Below, in pieces: positions 1 to 8,289 of a stretch of DNA of 64,000 nt (the stretch's first letter is position 1; the number at the start of each line of letters is the position of its first letter). The notes below the pieces were generated by a model that saw only the letters and a list, made by a program, of their open reading frames with translations, was not told the DNA's origin and made no database searches. The stretch comes from Mucilaginibacter pallidiroseus. Its GTDB lineage: Bacteria; Bacteroidota; Bacteroidia; Sphingobacteriales; Sphingobacteriaceae. Location: NCBI RefSeq assembly GCF_007846085.1, contig NZ_VOEJ01000001.1, positions 620,001 through 684,000 on the forward strand, read 5' to 3'. Made by a program: the position numbers and the translations under genes.

Positions 1-985
1 GGCACTTATACTCGAAAACTTACAGCAAACCGGTGATAGTGACGAAAGCCTGCTGGAAATGTATGAGCAAAAAGAGGCACTTGAAAAGGGCACTGCTGAT
101 GCTGAGCAAGAATACTACGCATGGCGTGCCAAGATTACGGAAACTGAAAACGAGGTGTCAAAGTTAAGGCAGCAAAAAGACCGCGCTGAAGTATTTGAGA
201 ATGAGCTGAAAGACGAGCGTAACAATTTAAAACTTGAACTTAACGCGCTTAAAGAGCGTCTGTCTATTGAGTTTAATGTGGACATAAACGACCTTTTAGA
301 AACTGATATAAACGAAGCGGATAACGAAGAAGATGTGCGCCAGCGCACCGAAAAGCTTAAAAAACAGCTCGAAGAATTTGGAGCTATAAATCCAATGGCG
401 GTTGAAGCTTATAACGAGATGAATGAGCGGCACGGATTTATAAAAGAGCAAAAGAAAGATCTTGCCGAGGCCAAAGCATCCTTGCTGGCCACTATTCAGG
501 AGATCGATGATACCGCAAAAGATAAATTCATGAACGCATTTATCATGGTTCGTGAAAATTTTATCAAAGTATTCAGATCGTTATTTAACGAAGAAGATTC
601 CTGCGATTTGATACTGACAGAACCCGACCGTCCGTTGGAATCGGATATTGATATTATAGCCAGGCCGAAAGGAAAACGCCCGTTATCTATCAACCAGCTT
701 TCGGGAGGCGAGAAAACGCTTACCGCAACTGCCATACTGTTTTCGCTGTACCTGCTAAAGCCTGCCCCTTTCTGCATCTTTGATGAGGTTGATGCTCCGC
801 TGGATGATACTAATATTGATAAGTTCAATAACATCATTCGCAAATTTTCAAAGGAATCGCAATTCATCATCATCTCTCACAACAAGCGCACAATAGCCTG
901 TACAGATATTGTTTATGGCGTAACCATGGTTGAGCAAGGTGTCTCTCGTGTGGTGCCGGTGGATTTACGGCAGTTTGCCGATTAA
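1..985 (+). CDS. smc: Chromosome segregation protein SMC, C-terminal part (5' truncated by window)
   Basis: The reading frame is already open at the window's first bases, so only the last 328 or so residues are present. The first ~150 are charged and Leu/Glu-rich, matching the returning coiled-coil arm. The last ~110 form the C-terminal half of the ABC-type head: signature LSGGEKTLTATA, Walker B with D-loop FCIFDEVDAPLDD, and the switch histidine in FIIISHNKRT. SMC dimers pair with ScpA/ScpB to organise and segregate the chromosome by ATP-driven DNA loop handling. The KPAPFCIFDEVDAPLDD stretch favours SMC over RecN or SbcC. The hinge and Walker A lie upstream of the window. A hairpin terminator follows directly. 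Confidence 0.95.
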   Translation, partial: ALILENLQQTGDSDESLLEMYEQKEALEKGTADAEQEYYAWRAKITETENEVSKLRQQKDRAEVFENELKDERNNLKLELNALKERLSIEFNVDINDLLETDINEADNEEDVRQRTEKLKKQLEEFGAINPMAVEAYNEMNERHGFIKEQKKDLAEAKASLLATIQEIDDTAKDKFMNAFIMVRENFIKVFRSLFNEEDSCDLILTEPDRPLESDIDIIARPKGKRPLSINQLSGGEKTLTATAILFSLYLLKPAPFCIFDEVDAPLDDTNIDKFNNIIRKFSKESQFIIISHNKRTIACTDIVYGVTMVEQGVSRVVPVDLRQFAD

Positions 986-989
986 TAAA

Positions 990-1017
990 AAAGTGCCTCA
1001 TTTGCATGAAGCGCTTT
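990..1017. terminator. Bidirectional hairpin between convergent smc and S41 protease genes
   Basis: A 12-bp stem (990-1001 with 1006-1017, one mismatch) closes a TTGC loop, preceded by an A-run and ending in Ts. It lies between the two convergent stop codons, so it could end transcription from both sides. Confidence 0.6.
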
Positions 1018-1041
1018 CTGGCGCATAAATATTTGATGACT

Positions 1042-2631
1042 TTATTTCTTCTTCAGATTATCAAATATCATCCCGTTGAAACGTTTTCCGTCGAGCTGAA
1101 TGGCTGCTGCCCTTTGCTCGTCGATAGAGAAAGTTCCCGGCGCATTTGATAAGCTTTGGATTTGCTGGCCGCCGGTAGTACTGTAAGAGCCGGTGTTTAC
1201 GAAGTTTAAGGCATGTGCAAGTAGACGTTCTGTAGGATCACCAAAATCCTTACTAACATCGTCGCCATCGCGCACGCCGGCATAATTAGTTGGCACATTA
1301 GCGCTGGTTGGTGTCATGCCCGAATAGTACCCGCCCTCACCTTTTTTGTTTTTTGTTTCAAATTGCGCTATGTACATCTTGTATTTATTGATGTCGATAT
1401 CAAAAAAGCCTACAGGTTTGCCATATGTAGTGGTGCCTATGAGTTTAACATTATCCATTACACCTCTTAAATTGTTGATGGTTAACTCGCTTGCAGACGC
1501 GGTTGATCCTGTGACAATAAAAAACACGTTACCGAGACTAAAAGTATATGGTACGTTTGTTTTGCTGAAATTGGTAGCGTTGCCCTCAACAGAGTAATCC
1601 AGCTGGCCAAGGCTGTAAGTGGTGCCGTTATTTTTACGTACCTGGTTTTTAAGTAAAACAGCTTTCCCGCTTGCCAGTGTGCTGTTAAAATAAGTATTGT
1701 ACATTAATTGACCGCTTGCAGATGCAGGTGCAATCAAGTTAGTTAAATACTCGGCAGTGCTTACGTAACCACCGGAGTTATAACGCAAGTCAACAACAAG
1801 ATCAGTTATACCTGCTGCGGAAAAAGTAGCGAAAGCCTCATTAAGTTTTGGCTTTGCGTTATCCGGCTCGGTAAAGCTGTTGAACACGATGTAGCCAACC
1901 TTATGGCCATTGGCTGTGTTTATTACAGACGTTTTTAGCACCGGGTTAGTTGCATAGCTTGCCACGTTCATGTTTACATCGAAAGATGTACCGTCAGGGC
2001 GTTTAACCGTCATTGTGATGTTGCTTGAGTTTGCATAAGCATTAATCACGAAGTTAACCGTGGTCGGGTTAGATGAATCGCCATCGTAATTCAAACTCGT
2101 GCGATCATTTATTTTTGTGATCTGATAGCCACGTTTCAAACCAGCCTGGTCTGCCGGCGAACCCGGATACACATAGCGTACACGTAAATCCGTAGTGGTA
2201 ATCCATATTGGCGCAAAGCCAAAATCGCCCTTAACGGCACTTAAATTGGCAGCTACTTCTCCTTCATCTATGAAAGAGTATTTCGCGTGTCCAACATCAT
2301 TCGGACTGTACTCATATGGCCTTTTAGTATCGGGATTTATTTGCAACTGAGATATCGCGTCAATCTCGGCCTGCAACGCATCTAAATCGTTACTGCCGGT
2401 ATAGCTACGCGGCTTAAAGGTTGCATAGTCAGGTATGGCGGTATTCCAGTAATATGTTTCCTTGGCATACAGGTAAACCGAATCGCGCATCAAATCAAGC
2501 GTTGAACCTGTTTTTGAAGGGCCGGTTGTGGTGTTGTCCTCGTCAGGTGTAGGGGTTTTGCTCTTTTTACAGGCCACTGCGCCCAACAACATAACAAACG
2601 ATAAAAAGTAAAGTGATTTTCTCATACACAA
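1042..2631 (-). CDS. S41 family C-terminal-processing peptidase, lipoprotein
   Basis: This 529-aa protein begins with a lipoprotein signal peptide (lipobox GAVAC, Cys about residue 21) followed by a short polar Thr/Pro-rich linker, so it is probably anchored in the periplasm or outer membrane. An N-terminal domain precedes a PDZ-like segment (about 135-215, with YPGSPADQAGL) and the S41 core. The nucleophile is the Ser in TGSTASASE near residue 378, and the general-base Lys is in TTYGKPVG. The family cleaves proteins near exposed C-termini. Either of two close Met codons (2631 or 2625) could start it. It is monocistronic; the substrate cannot be told from sequence. Confidence 0.88.
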   Translation of the reverse strand: MCMRKSLYFLSFVMLLGAVACKKSKTPTPDEDNTTTGPSKTGSTLDLMRDSVYLYAKETYYWNTAIPDYATFKPRSYTGSNDLDALQAEIDAISQLQINPDTKRPYEYSPNDVGHAKYSFIDEGEVAANLSAVKGDFGFAPIWITTTDLRVRYVYPGSPADQAGLKRGYQITKINDRTSLNYDGDSSNPTTVNFVINAYANSSNITMTVKRPDGTSFDVNMNVASYATNPVLKTSVINTANGHKVGYIVFNSFTEPDNAKPKLNEAFATFSAAGITDLVVDLRYNSGGYVSTAEYLTNLIAPASASGQLMYNTYFNSTLASGKAVLLKNQVRKNNGTTYSLGQLDYSVEGNATNFSKTNVPYTFSLGNVFFIVTGSTASASELTINNLRGVMDNVKLIGTTTYGKPVGFFDIDINKYKMYIAQFETKNKKGEGGYYSGMTPTSANVPTNYAGVRDGDDVSKDFGDPTERLLAHALNFVNTGSYSTTGGQQIQSLSNAPGTFSIDEQRAAAIQLDGKRFNGMIFDNLKKK

Positions 2632-2688
2632 ATCATTAATACATAATCCGAAACGTTACGGCAAGTGCAATATTATCAGTTATTTAAA

Positions 2689-3309
2689 TTAAAGTATATC
2701 ATCTGCAGCAATAAAATCAACACCTGTATTTTGCGCAAACAATTCATCGGTATCGCTAATGCCCGTTATCACAATTTCGCGCCGTTGTAAACCATGTTGT
2801 TCTAAAATCATTTCCAACGCATTAGTTGCTGGTTTAGGTGCAATCTCATGAGCAAAATAGCAGGTCAGGTATGGTTCAAGGCCATTCCACTCTATCTGCT
2901 TTATCTTATTTAATTGCTGCTGCGGGTTACCATTTGTAATGATAAATATCTTTTTTCTATCCATCACTATCTCCTGCAACAAGGTAAGCATGTTTTGATA
3001 AAGTAATAGTTTTAGCGGCAGCTTTGCGCTCAGCATCAGTGTATCTAAAGGTAATCTATATTTTTCGTCAACACCAAGCTCTTCCTTTATTGTATCGAAT
3101 ACTGTGGCAGCCCCTCTATTATTATACGCAGAAATCATCCTGTCGGTTGTGCGTTTAGCATCGGAAAGATCAGTATATTCTAAAAGGCTCGAAAAAAGGT
3201 AGTAAACCTGGTACAGGTAATCTTTCTCGGGATACAGCACATTATCAAGCTCAAATATAAAAGCCTTTTTGCCCGGGTCAATATCTTTATAGGTTAGCGC
3301 TGCCATCAA
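2689..3309 (-). CDS. HAD-superfamily hydrolase-like protein with Glu in place of nucleophile Asp
   Basis: At 206 aa this has the layout of a subfamily I HAD phosphatase: motif I at residues 19-26, helical cap, motif II FIITNGNP, motif III Lys in PKPATNAL, and a motif IV region ITGISDTDELFA. Motif I reads FELDNVLY where the family has FDLDDTLY, so the Asp that forms the aspartyl-phosphate is Glu20, and motif IV lacks the usual GDS. Classical phosphatase activity is therefore doubtful. The start overlaps the upstream 105-aa gene by 23 bp; translation could instead begin one codon later at the second Met. It is probably last in an operon with the LolD-like ATPase. Confidence 0.75.
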   Translation of the reverse strand: MMAALTYKDIDPGKKAFIFELDNVLYPEKDYLYQVYYLFSSLLEYTDLSDAKRTTDRMISAYNNRGAATVFDTIKEELGVDEKYRLPLDTLMLSAKLPLKLLLYQNMLTLLQEIVMDRKKIFIITNGNPQQQLNKIKQIEWNGLEPYLTCYFAHEIAPKPATNALEMILEQHGLQRREIVITGISDTDELFAQNTGVDFIAADDIL

Positions 3310-3604
3310 CTATTTCAATATTATATTCGCTAAATAATTGCTGAGATTTAAGCAATGTACCTGCTTCTGCAGGCAGCATGGCGTACAATCGCTCTATTTC
3401 GTTATCAAGAGACAAGGTAAGCATCTGGTGAGCATAAGTGTCTGATGCCGGATCCGGAAGCTTAATTATATTATTTCGCATAAATGCGGGTAGGTCGGCA
3501 AAATCACCTAATAGTATTTCAGCGTTGCCAAGGCTGTTTTTTAATTTATGTGCCGCTGCAGATGTCGCAGCTGTTATTAATACTTTCACGTTATAGGTTT
3601 TCAA
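3287..3604 (-). CDS. Conserved-looking hypothetical protein, 105 aa
   Basis: I do not recognise a family. The N-terminus ([19 protein letters not shown]) looks like a beta strand, glycine-poor turn and helix of a Rossmann-like or receiver-like fold, and the rest is mixed alpha/beta without Cys pairs or membrane segments. It overlaps the ATPase gene upstream by 14 bp and the HAD-like gene downstream by 23 bp, so the three are almost surely co-transcribed and translationally coupled. That coupling is the best evidence that it is real. Function unknown; cytoplasmic. Confidence 0.65.
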   Translation of the reverse strand: MKTYNVKVLITAATSAAAHKLKNSLGNAEILLGDFADLPAFMRNNIIKLPDPASDTYAHQMLTLSLDNEIERLYAMLPAEAGTLLKSQQLFSEYNIEIVDGSANL

Positions 3605-4250
3605 CTATTAAACCGTCTTTCATTAAAATAGTGCGATTAGCCATTGCGGCAAGATCTTCGTTGTGGGTAACAATTACAAATGTTTGGTTAAAGTCGTCAC
3701 GTAGTTTTACAAATAACTCGTGAAGCTCCAGTGCGTTCTTCGAGTCAAGGTTACCGGAAGGTTCATCAGCAAAGATAAGGGCGGGCTTATTAATGAGCGC
3801 ACGAGCAACGGCTACGCGCTGCTGCTCCCCGCCCGATAACTGAGCAGGTTTATGTTCCATCCTATCGCCCAAACCAAGCATAGCAAGCAGTTCTTTCGCA
3901 CGCTTTTCGGCTTCTTCACGAGGTGTGCCTGCAATAAAGGCCGGCATGCATACATTCTCGAGCGCGTTGAACTCAATCAGCAGGTGATGGAACTGAAAAA
4001 TGAACCCTATTTTTTGGTTACGAAACTCACTTAGGTGACGGTTATTTAACTTGCTAACTTCCACCCCGTCTATAAATATCTGTCCCTGGTCGGGCTTGTC
4101 AAGCGTGCCTATAATGTTAAGCAATGAGCTTTTACCCGCGCCGGATGCGCCAACTATGGTAACAATTTCGCCACGCGATACTTCAAGATCGACACCTTTT
4201 AATATATGCAGTTGCCCGTACGATTTAAAGATAGACTGTGCTTTAAGCAT
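3591..4250 (-). CDS. ABC transporter ATP-binding protein, LolD/MacB type
   Basis: A complete 219-aa nucleotide-binding subunit: Walker A GASGAGKS (34-41), Q-loop in FIFQFHHLL, signature [15 protein letters not shown], Walker [13 protein letters not shown] and H-loop VTHNEDLA. The LSGGEQQR plus DEPSGNLD combination and short length place it in the LolD/MacB/FtsE group, which powers lipoprotein release or mechanotransmission-type efflux. No permease gene is adjacent; LolCE-like partners must be elsewhere. It is the first gene of a three-gene overlapping minus-strand operon with an unknown protein and a HAD-like protein, an unusual context for LolD. Confidence 0.88.
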   Translation of the reverse strand: MLKAQSIFKSYGQLHILKGVDLEVSRGEIVTIVGASGAGKSSLLNIIGTLDKPDQGQIFIDGVEVSKLNNRHLSEFRNQKIGFIFQFHHLLIEFNALENVCMPAFIAGTPREEAEKRAKELLAMLGLGDRMEHKPAQLSGGEQQRVAVARALINKPALIFADEPSGNLDSKNALELHELFVKLRDDFNQTFVIVTHNEDLAAMANRTILMKDGLIVENL

Positions 4251-4483
4251 GGGCGAATTTAGTGATTAGTTGATAAGTTAATTTGCCAACACGTGAATAC
4301 TTTTAAAAAACTGTTGCTTACCTCAGCTTCAACAGAAACCGCTTAAATGCCGAGCTTGTTTTTATGGAGTTGACAATGCCATAATATTAAGCCTGTAATT
4401 CGGTAAAATATTTACAAAACTCCCTTTGTCGGACTATAATCTGTCAAACAAAATTGTAGCTTTACCGCAAATACTTCGACAAT

Positions 4484-5674
4484 ATGAATATTCATGAATA
4501 TCAGGGCAAGGCTATATTAAAAAGCTTTGGCGTAAGAGTACAGGAAGGCATAGTTGCAGATACGCCCGAAGAGGCTGTTGCGGCTGCGCAGAAAATGAAA
4601 GAAGACTTTGGGTCTGACTGGGTAGTTGTTAAAGCGCAGATACACGCAGGTGGCCGTGGTAAAGGCGGTGGCGTAAAGCTTGCCAAAAACCACGATCAGG
4701 TTAAAGAACTTGCAAGCCAAATCATAGGTATGCAATTGGTTACCCCACAAACCGGCCCGGAAGGTAAACTTGTTAAAAAGGTACTTATTGCGCAGGATGT
4801 TTATTACCCTGGCGAAAGCGATGTAAAAGAGTTTTACATGAGCGTTTTGCTTGACCGTGCCAAAGGCCGCAATATTATCATGTACAGTACCGAAGGCGGT
4901 ATGGATATTGAAGAAGTTGCACACTCAACTCCTGAAAAAATATTTAAAGAAGAAATTGATCCTAAAGTGGGTTTACAGGGTTTCCAGGCGCGCAAAATTG
5001 CCTTTAACCTTGGCGTAAGCGGCGAAGCTTTTAAAGACATGGTAAAATTTATTACCGCTTTATACAAAGCTTACGATGCTACCGACTCATCTCAGTTTGA
5101 AATTAACCCGGTTTTAAAAACATCTGACAATAAAATTTTAGCGGTAGATGCTAAAGTAAACCTTGATGATAACGCTTTATACCGTCACCCTGATTATGCT
5201 GCAATGCGTGATACTGACGAGGAAGACCCTACTGAGGTTGAAGCAAGCAAATCAAACCTTAACTACGTAAAGCTTGACGGTAACGTTGGCTGTATGGTAA
5301 ACGGTGCAGGTTTGGCTATGGCCACTATGGACATTATTAAACTTGCCGGTGGCGAGCCTGCTAACTTCCTTGACGTTGGCGGTACCGCAAACGCGCAAAC
5401 TGTTAAGGCTGGTTTTAACATCATCTTATCTGATCCGAATGTGAAAGCTATCCTGATCAACATATTTGGTGGTATAGTACGTTGCGACCGTGTTGCACAA
5501 GGTGTAATTGATGCTTACCATGAAATTGGTAACATCCCCGTGCCTATCATTGTACGTTTACAAGGTACAAATGCTAAAGAAGCGAAAGAGCTTATCGATA
5601 ACTCCGGCCTTAAAGTTTACTCAGCAATTTTATTGAAAGAAGCTGCCGAGCGTGTTGAAGAAGTTTTAGCATAA
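4484..5674 (+). CDS. sucC: Succinyl-CoA synthetase (ADP-forming) subunit beta
   Basis: 396 aa, the normal family length. It starts MNIHEYQGKAILKSFGV, followed by an ATP-grasp domain (AGGRGKGGGVKLAKN phosphate-binding loop; EINPVL and DAKVNLDDNAL metal/nucleotide segments) and the C-terminal CoA-ligase domain with NIFGGIVRCDRVAQGV near the power helix. With SucD it interconverts succinyl-CoA, ADP and Pi with succinate, CoA and ATP in the TCA cycle. sucD is not adjacent: the next gene is YceI. A hairpin terminator follows, so it appears monocistronic. Confidence 0.96.
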   Translation: MNIHEYQGKAILKSFGVRVQEGIVADTPEEAVAAAQKMKEDFGSDWVVVKAQIHAGGRGKGGGVKLAKNHDQVKELASQIIGMQLVTPQTGPEGKLVKKVLIAQDVYYPGESDVKEFYMSVLLDRAKGRNIIMYSTEGGMDIEEVAHSTPEKIFKEEIDPKVGLQGFQARKIAFNLGVSGEAFKDMVKFITALYKAYDATDSSQFEINPVLKTSDNKILAVDAKVNLDDNALYRHPDYAAMRDTDEEDPTEVEASKSNLNYVKLDGNVGCMVNGAGLAMATMDIIKLAGGEPANFLDVGGTANAQTVKAGFNIILSDPNVKAILINIFGGIVRCDRVAQGVIDAYHEIGNIPVPIIVRLQGTNAKEAKELIDNSGLKVYSAILLKEAAERVEEVLA

Positions 5675-5696
5675 GATAAATTAACGTCTTAATAAC

Positions 5697-5726
5697 AAGG
5701 GGGTCCCAAAAGGGCTCCCTTTTTTA
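5697..5726 (+). terminator. Rho-independent terminator after sucC
   Basis: A G-rich arm (from 5697) pairs with GGGCTCCCTT across an AAAA loop, with two wobble pairs and one mismatch, followed by a run of seven Ts. Confidence 0.65.
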
Positions 5727-5808
5727 TTGTAATTTTACATAGACATTCACTCAAACCAGCCGTTACAGCAGTTTGTCTACTAATTGTAAAATCCGGTTAC
5801 AATAATAC

Positions 5809-5820
5809 ATGTTTAAACAT
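5809..5820. promoter_or_regulatory. 12-bp perfect palindrome upstream of the yceI promoter
   Basis: ATGTTTAAACAT is perfectly self-complementary and lies just upstream of the -7-like box at 5828, where a -33 element would sit. It could be an operator for a dimeric repressor. No regulator is named by the sequence and chance cannot be excluded. Confidence 0.3.
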
Positions 5821-5827
5821 ATATTAT

Positions 5828-5835
5828 TATCTTTG
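5828..5835 (+). promoter_or_regulatory. Bacteroidota-type -7 box for yceI
   Basis: TATCTTTG matches the Bacteroidota consensus TAnnTTTG exactly and is 38 bp ahead of the yceI start codon. Confidence 0.5.
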
Positions 5836-5873
5836 TTTATTAAGTATCAGAAACAACATTAAACTAAATAATC

Positions 5874-6404
5874 ATGGCAACAACTAAATGGGTTTTGGAC
5901 CCAATGCACTCAGAGGTTCAATTTAAGGTTAAACACTTAGTAATTTCAACCGTAACAGGTTCATTTAAAACGTTTGAAGGTTCATTAGAAACTGAGAACG
6001 ATGATTTTACCGATGCGAAGGTTGACTTTTCATTAGATGTTAACAGTATAGATACCAACCAGGAACAACGTGACGGACATCTAAAGTCGGCAGAGTTTTT
6101 TGATGCTGAAAATTTCCCAAAAATCAGCTTTAAATCAACTTCGTTTACCAAAGATGGCGACGACTACAAGTTAAACGGTGACCTTACCATTAAAGATGTT
6201 ACTAAACCTGTTAGCCTTGATGTTGAGCATGGCGGTGTAGCAGGCGACTTTTATGGTAACACCAAAGCAGGTTTTGAAGTTACCGGTAAAGTTAACCGTA
6301 AAGACTTTGGCCTGGTATGGGATGGGGTAACTGAAGCCGGCTCTGTAGTGTTAGGCTCAGATATCAAACTGATCATCAACGTGCAGTTTGCTAAACAAGC
6401 GTAA
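5874..6404 (+). CDS. YceI family protein (lipid-binding-like beta barrel)
   Basis: 176 aa, typical for the family. It opens with TKWVLDPMHSEVQFKVKHL and contains the family's VNSIDTNQEQRDGHLKSAEFFD and NRKDFGLVWD stretches. YceI proteins form a lipocalin-like barrel that in crystallised members binds isoprenoids or other lipids. There is no signal peptide, so this copy should be cytoplasmic, unlike E. coli YceI. It stands alone, behind its own promoter box and a palindrome. The ligand is unknown. Confidence 0.92.
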   Translation: MATTKWVLDPMHSEVQFKVKHLVISTVTGSFKTFEGSLETENDDFTDAKVDFSLDVNSIDTNQEQRDGHLKSAEFFDAENFPKISFKSTSFTKDGDDYKLNGDLTIKDVTKPVSLDVEHGGVAGDFYGNTKAGFEVTGKVNRKDFGLVWDGVTEAGSVVLGSDIKLIINVQFAKQA

Positions 6405-6531
6405 TTTAGAGGATAGAGGTTGGTTGATTAAAGATTAGTCGCCACTCATCATTATAATCAAAGCCATTCGTTATTGCGGGTGGTTTTGCTGTTTTTAGCC
6501 GATTGATAAGTATATTTGGTTATAACAACCT

Positions 6532-7306
6532 ATGAAAGCAGCATTCGCTTTACTAATCACGATCGCATTTTTTGCTTCCTGTAATAAATATTCGAAACAT
6601 AAGGTATTAAAGCCAATATCCCAGAGTAGTTCATATGACCCTATATCAGGAAGTGATTCCGATTCGGTTGATATATCTTTAGAAACGACATCACGTTTTA
6701 CAGTTACTAAGGGCTACTTAAGAAATATTTTAAAGTACTATCCTGAATGTATTTTAACGATTTTGTGCAGCCACCGAATGTTACTTATGCGTTACGTGGT
6801 AAAGGTGCAATGGAAAAACAACCTAATGACAGCACCGCTGTTTATTTTGATTGCGAACTTTGCCAGGACGATTACTACCTTTTATACGCTTTCTTTTTAA
6901 GATTGAAATATGGCTGTGGCGAATATAATAACGAGCGTCAACACCTGATAGCGATCTATCGTGACATTAATTCAATAATGCAACAACTGGCGCAGGGGGG
7001 TACATTCTTCGGCCATCAATATGCAAGAGCCGTTGGCTATGCAGAATATTCAACGTACTTGCTTTCGGAGGATAATCTGATGGACACTATCATAAAGAAT
7101 ACGATATACTTAACCAAAAGAGGCTTTATGTCAATTCGCTTAAGCAATATATAACCGACGAATTAAACGCCAATTTTGACATTGCTGCAGACGAAAAACC
7201 AGTTCTTAAAAAAGAGCTATTTGAAACAGTAAGCCACATAGACGGTTTAATAACAAACTACTTTTATTTAAGTATGACACAAGAGTTTCAATATTCACAC
7301 TATTGA
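6532..7306 (+). pseudogene. Lipoprotein gene broken by two frameshifts
   Basis: Three consecutive open stretches in different frames read as one ~258-aa protein. Frame 1 from 6532 gives a lipoprotein signal (lipobox FFASC) and continues to KYYPE near 6747. Frame 3 continues as MYFNDFVQPPNV to about 7080. Frame 2 then continues as HKEYDILNQKRLYVNSL and stops at 7304-7306. Each junction fits loss of one base. Neither the parts nor the joined product match a family I know; the middle has Cys in DCELCQDDYY. It is either a decaying gene or two sequencing errors. The downstream TsaC-like gene starts 18 bp after its stop. Confidence 0.6.
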
Positions 7307-7323
7307 AAAGAAATAATATTATT

Positions 7324-7944
7324 ATGCTCATTAAAATTTACCCTGAAAATCCTAATCCTAAAGCTATCGAGCAGGCGGTCGAAGTGTTGCGAAAGGGCGG
7401 CATCATCATATACCCTACTGATACGGTTTACGGGCTTGGGTGTGATATTACCAACCAAAAAGCAATAGAGCGCATTTGCAAGATCAGAAACATTAAGCCT
7501 GAGAAGGCTAACTTTTCTTTTATTTGTTATGATCTCAGCCATATATCTGACTATATAAAGCCTATTGATAACTCGACATTTCGCGTGCTTAAAAAAGCAT
7601 TACCGGGGCCGTTTACATTTATATTCAATGCGAGCCACGCGGTGCCAAAACTATTAAGTTCTAATAAAAAAACGGTCGGTATCCGCGTGCCCGATAATAG
7701 TATAGCACGTGAAATTGTGAAGGTTTTAGGCAACCCTATCCTGTCAACGTCTATACACGATGATGACGACATCATTGAATACTCAACCGACCCTGAACTC
7801 ATCCACGAGAAATATGAAGAGCTGGTTGATTTAGTGATAGATGGTGGTTACGGCGATAACATCCCATCAACAGTTGTTGACTGTACCAACGGCGACTTTG
7901 AGATTATCCGTGAAGGTAAAGGTGTGCTTGAAGAATATTTATAA
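7324..7944 (+). CDS. YciO/YrdC/Sua5 family protein (threonylcarbamoyl-AMP synthase-like)
   Basis: 206 aa from the ATG at 7324; an in-frame ATG at 7303 would add seven residues but overlaps the broken gene, so I prefer the later start. The YrdC fold is clear: GGIIIYPTDTVYGLGCD, CKIRNIKPEKANFSFIC, and TVGIRVPDN. Lys/Arg residues that bind ATP and bicarbonate in TsaC are partly replaced in the KIRNIKPEKANFSF segment, which resembles YciO more than TsaC/YrdC, and there is no Sua5 domain. TsaC makes threonylcarbamoyl-AMP for t6A37 of tRNA; YciO is a paralogue with weaker activity. An SMR gene follows 6 bp later. Confidence 0.88.
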   Translation: MLIKIYPENPNPKAIEQAVEVLRKGGIIIYPTDTVYGLGCDITNQKAIERICKIRNIKPEKANFSFICYDLSHISDYIKPIDNSTFRVLKKALPGPFTFIFNASHAVPKLLSSNKKTVGIRVPDNSIAREIVKVLGNPILSTSIHDDDDIIEYSTDPELIHEKYEELVDLVIDGGYGDNIPSTVVDCTNGDFEIIREGKGVLEEYL

Positions 7945-7950
7945 ACAGAA

Positions 7951-8283
7951 ATGAAGAATTACATCTTCCTTTTTCTTGCCATAGCCTGTGAACTTACGGG
8001 AACCACATTCTTAAAGAAGTCAGAAGGCTTTACAAAGCTGGTACCATCTATTATAGTAGTGGTAGCTATGTCTTGCGCTTTCTATTTTTTAAGTCAGGCC
8101 ATAAAAACCATTCCGGTTGGTATAGCCTACGCGATATGGTCTGCTGTGGGTATTATATGCATATCAATTATTAGTGCAATATTCTTTAAGCAAGTGCCTA
8201 CCCTTCCTGTCATTATCGGGCTTACATTTATTGTTGTAGGCGTCGTTATTGTAAACCTTTATTCGGGCGGTGTCCATAATTAA
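7951..8283 (+). CDS. Small multidrug resistance (SMR) transporter, EmrE-like
   Basis: 110 aa with four transmembrane helices, the SMR size. The membrane-embedded Glu14 (FLAIACELTGTTFLKKSEGF) that binds proton and drug is present, as are the GIAYAIWSAVGI signature of helix 3 and the GVVIVNLYSG helix 4. The pattern fits the EmrE (multidrug) branch better than guanidinium exporters, whose helix 1 differs. It acts as a dual-topology dimer in the inner membrane exchanging protons for cationic compounds. It lies in a plus-strand run with the YciO-like gene and nhaA (6-bp gaps), suggesting one transcript. Confidence 0.9.
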   Translation: MKNYIFLFLAIACELTGTTFLKKSEGFTKLVPSIIVVVAMSCAFYFLSQAIKTIPVGIAYAIWSAVGIICISIISAIFFKQVPTLPVIIGLTFIVVGVVIVNLYSGGVHN

Positions 8284-8289
8284 TCTGGT

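Noticed and set aside
4517..4924. 135-aa minus-strand frame inside sucC
   Set aside because: It is a shadow of the strong sucC coding pattern on the other strand; the composition is typical of antisense frames.
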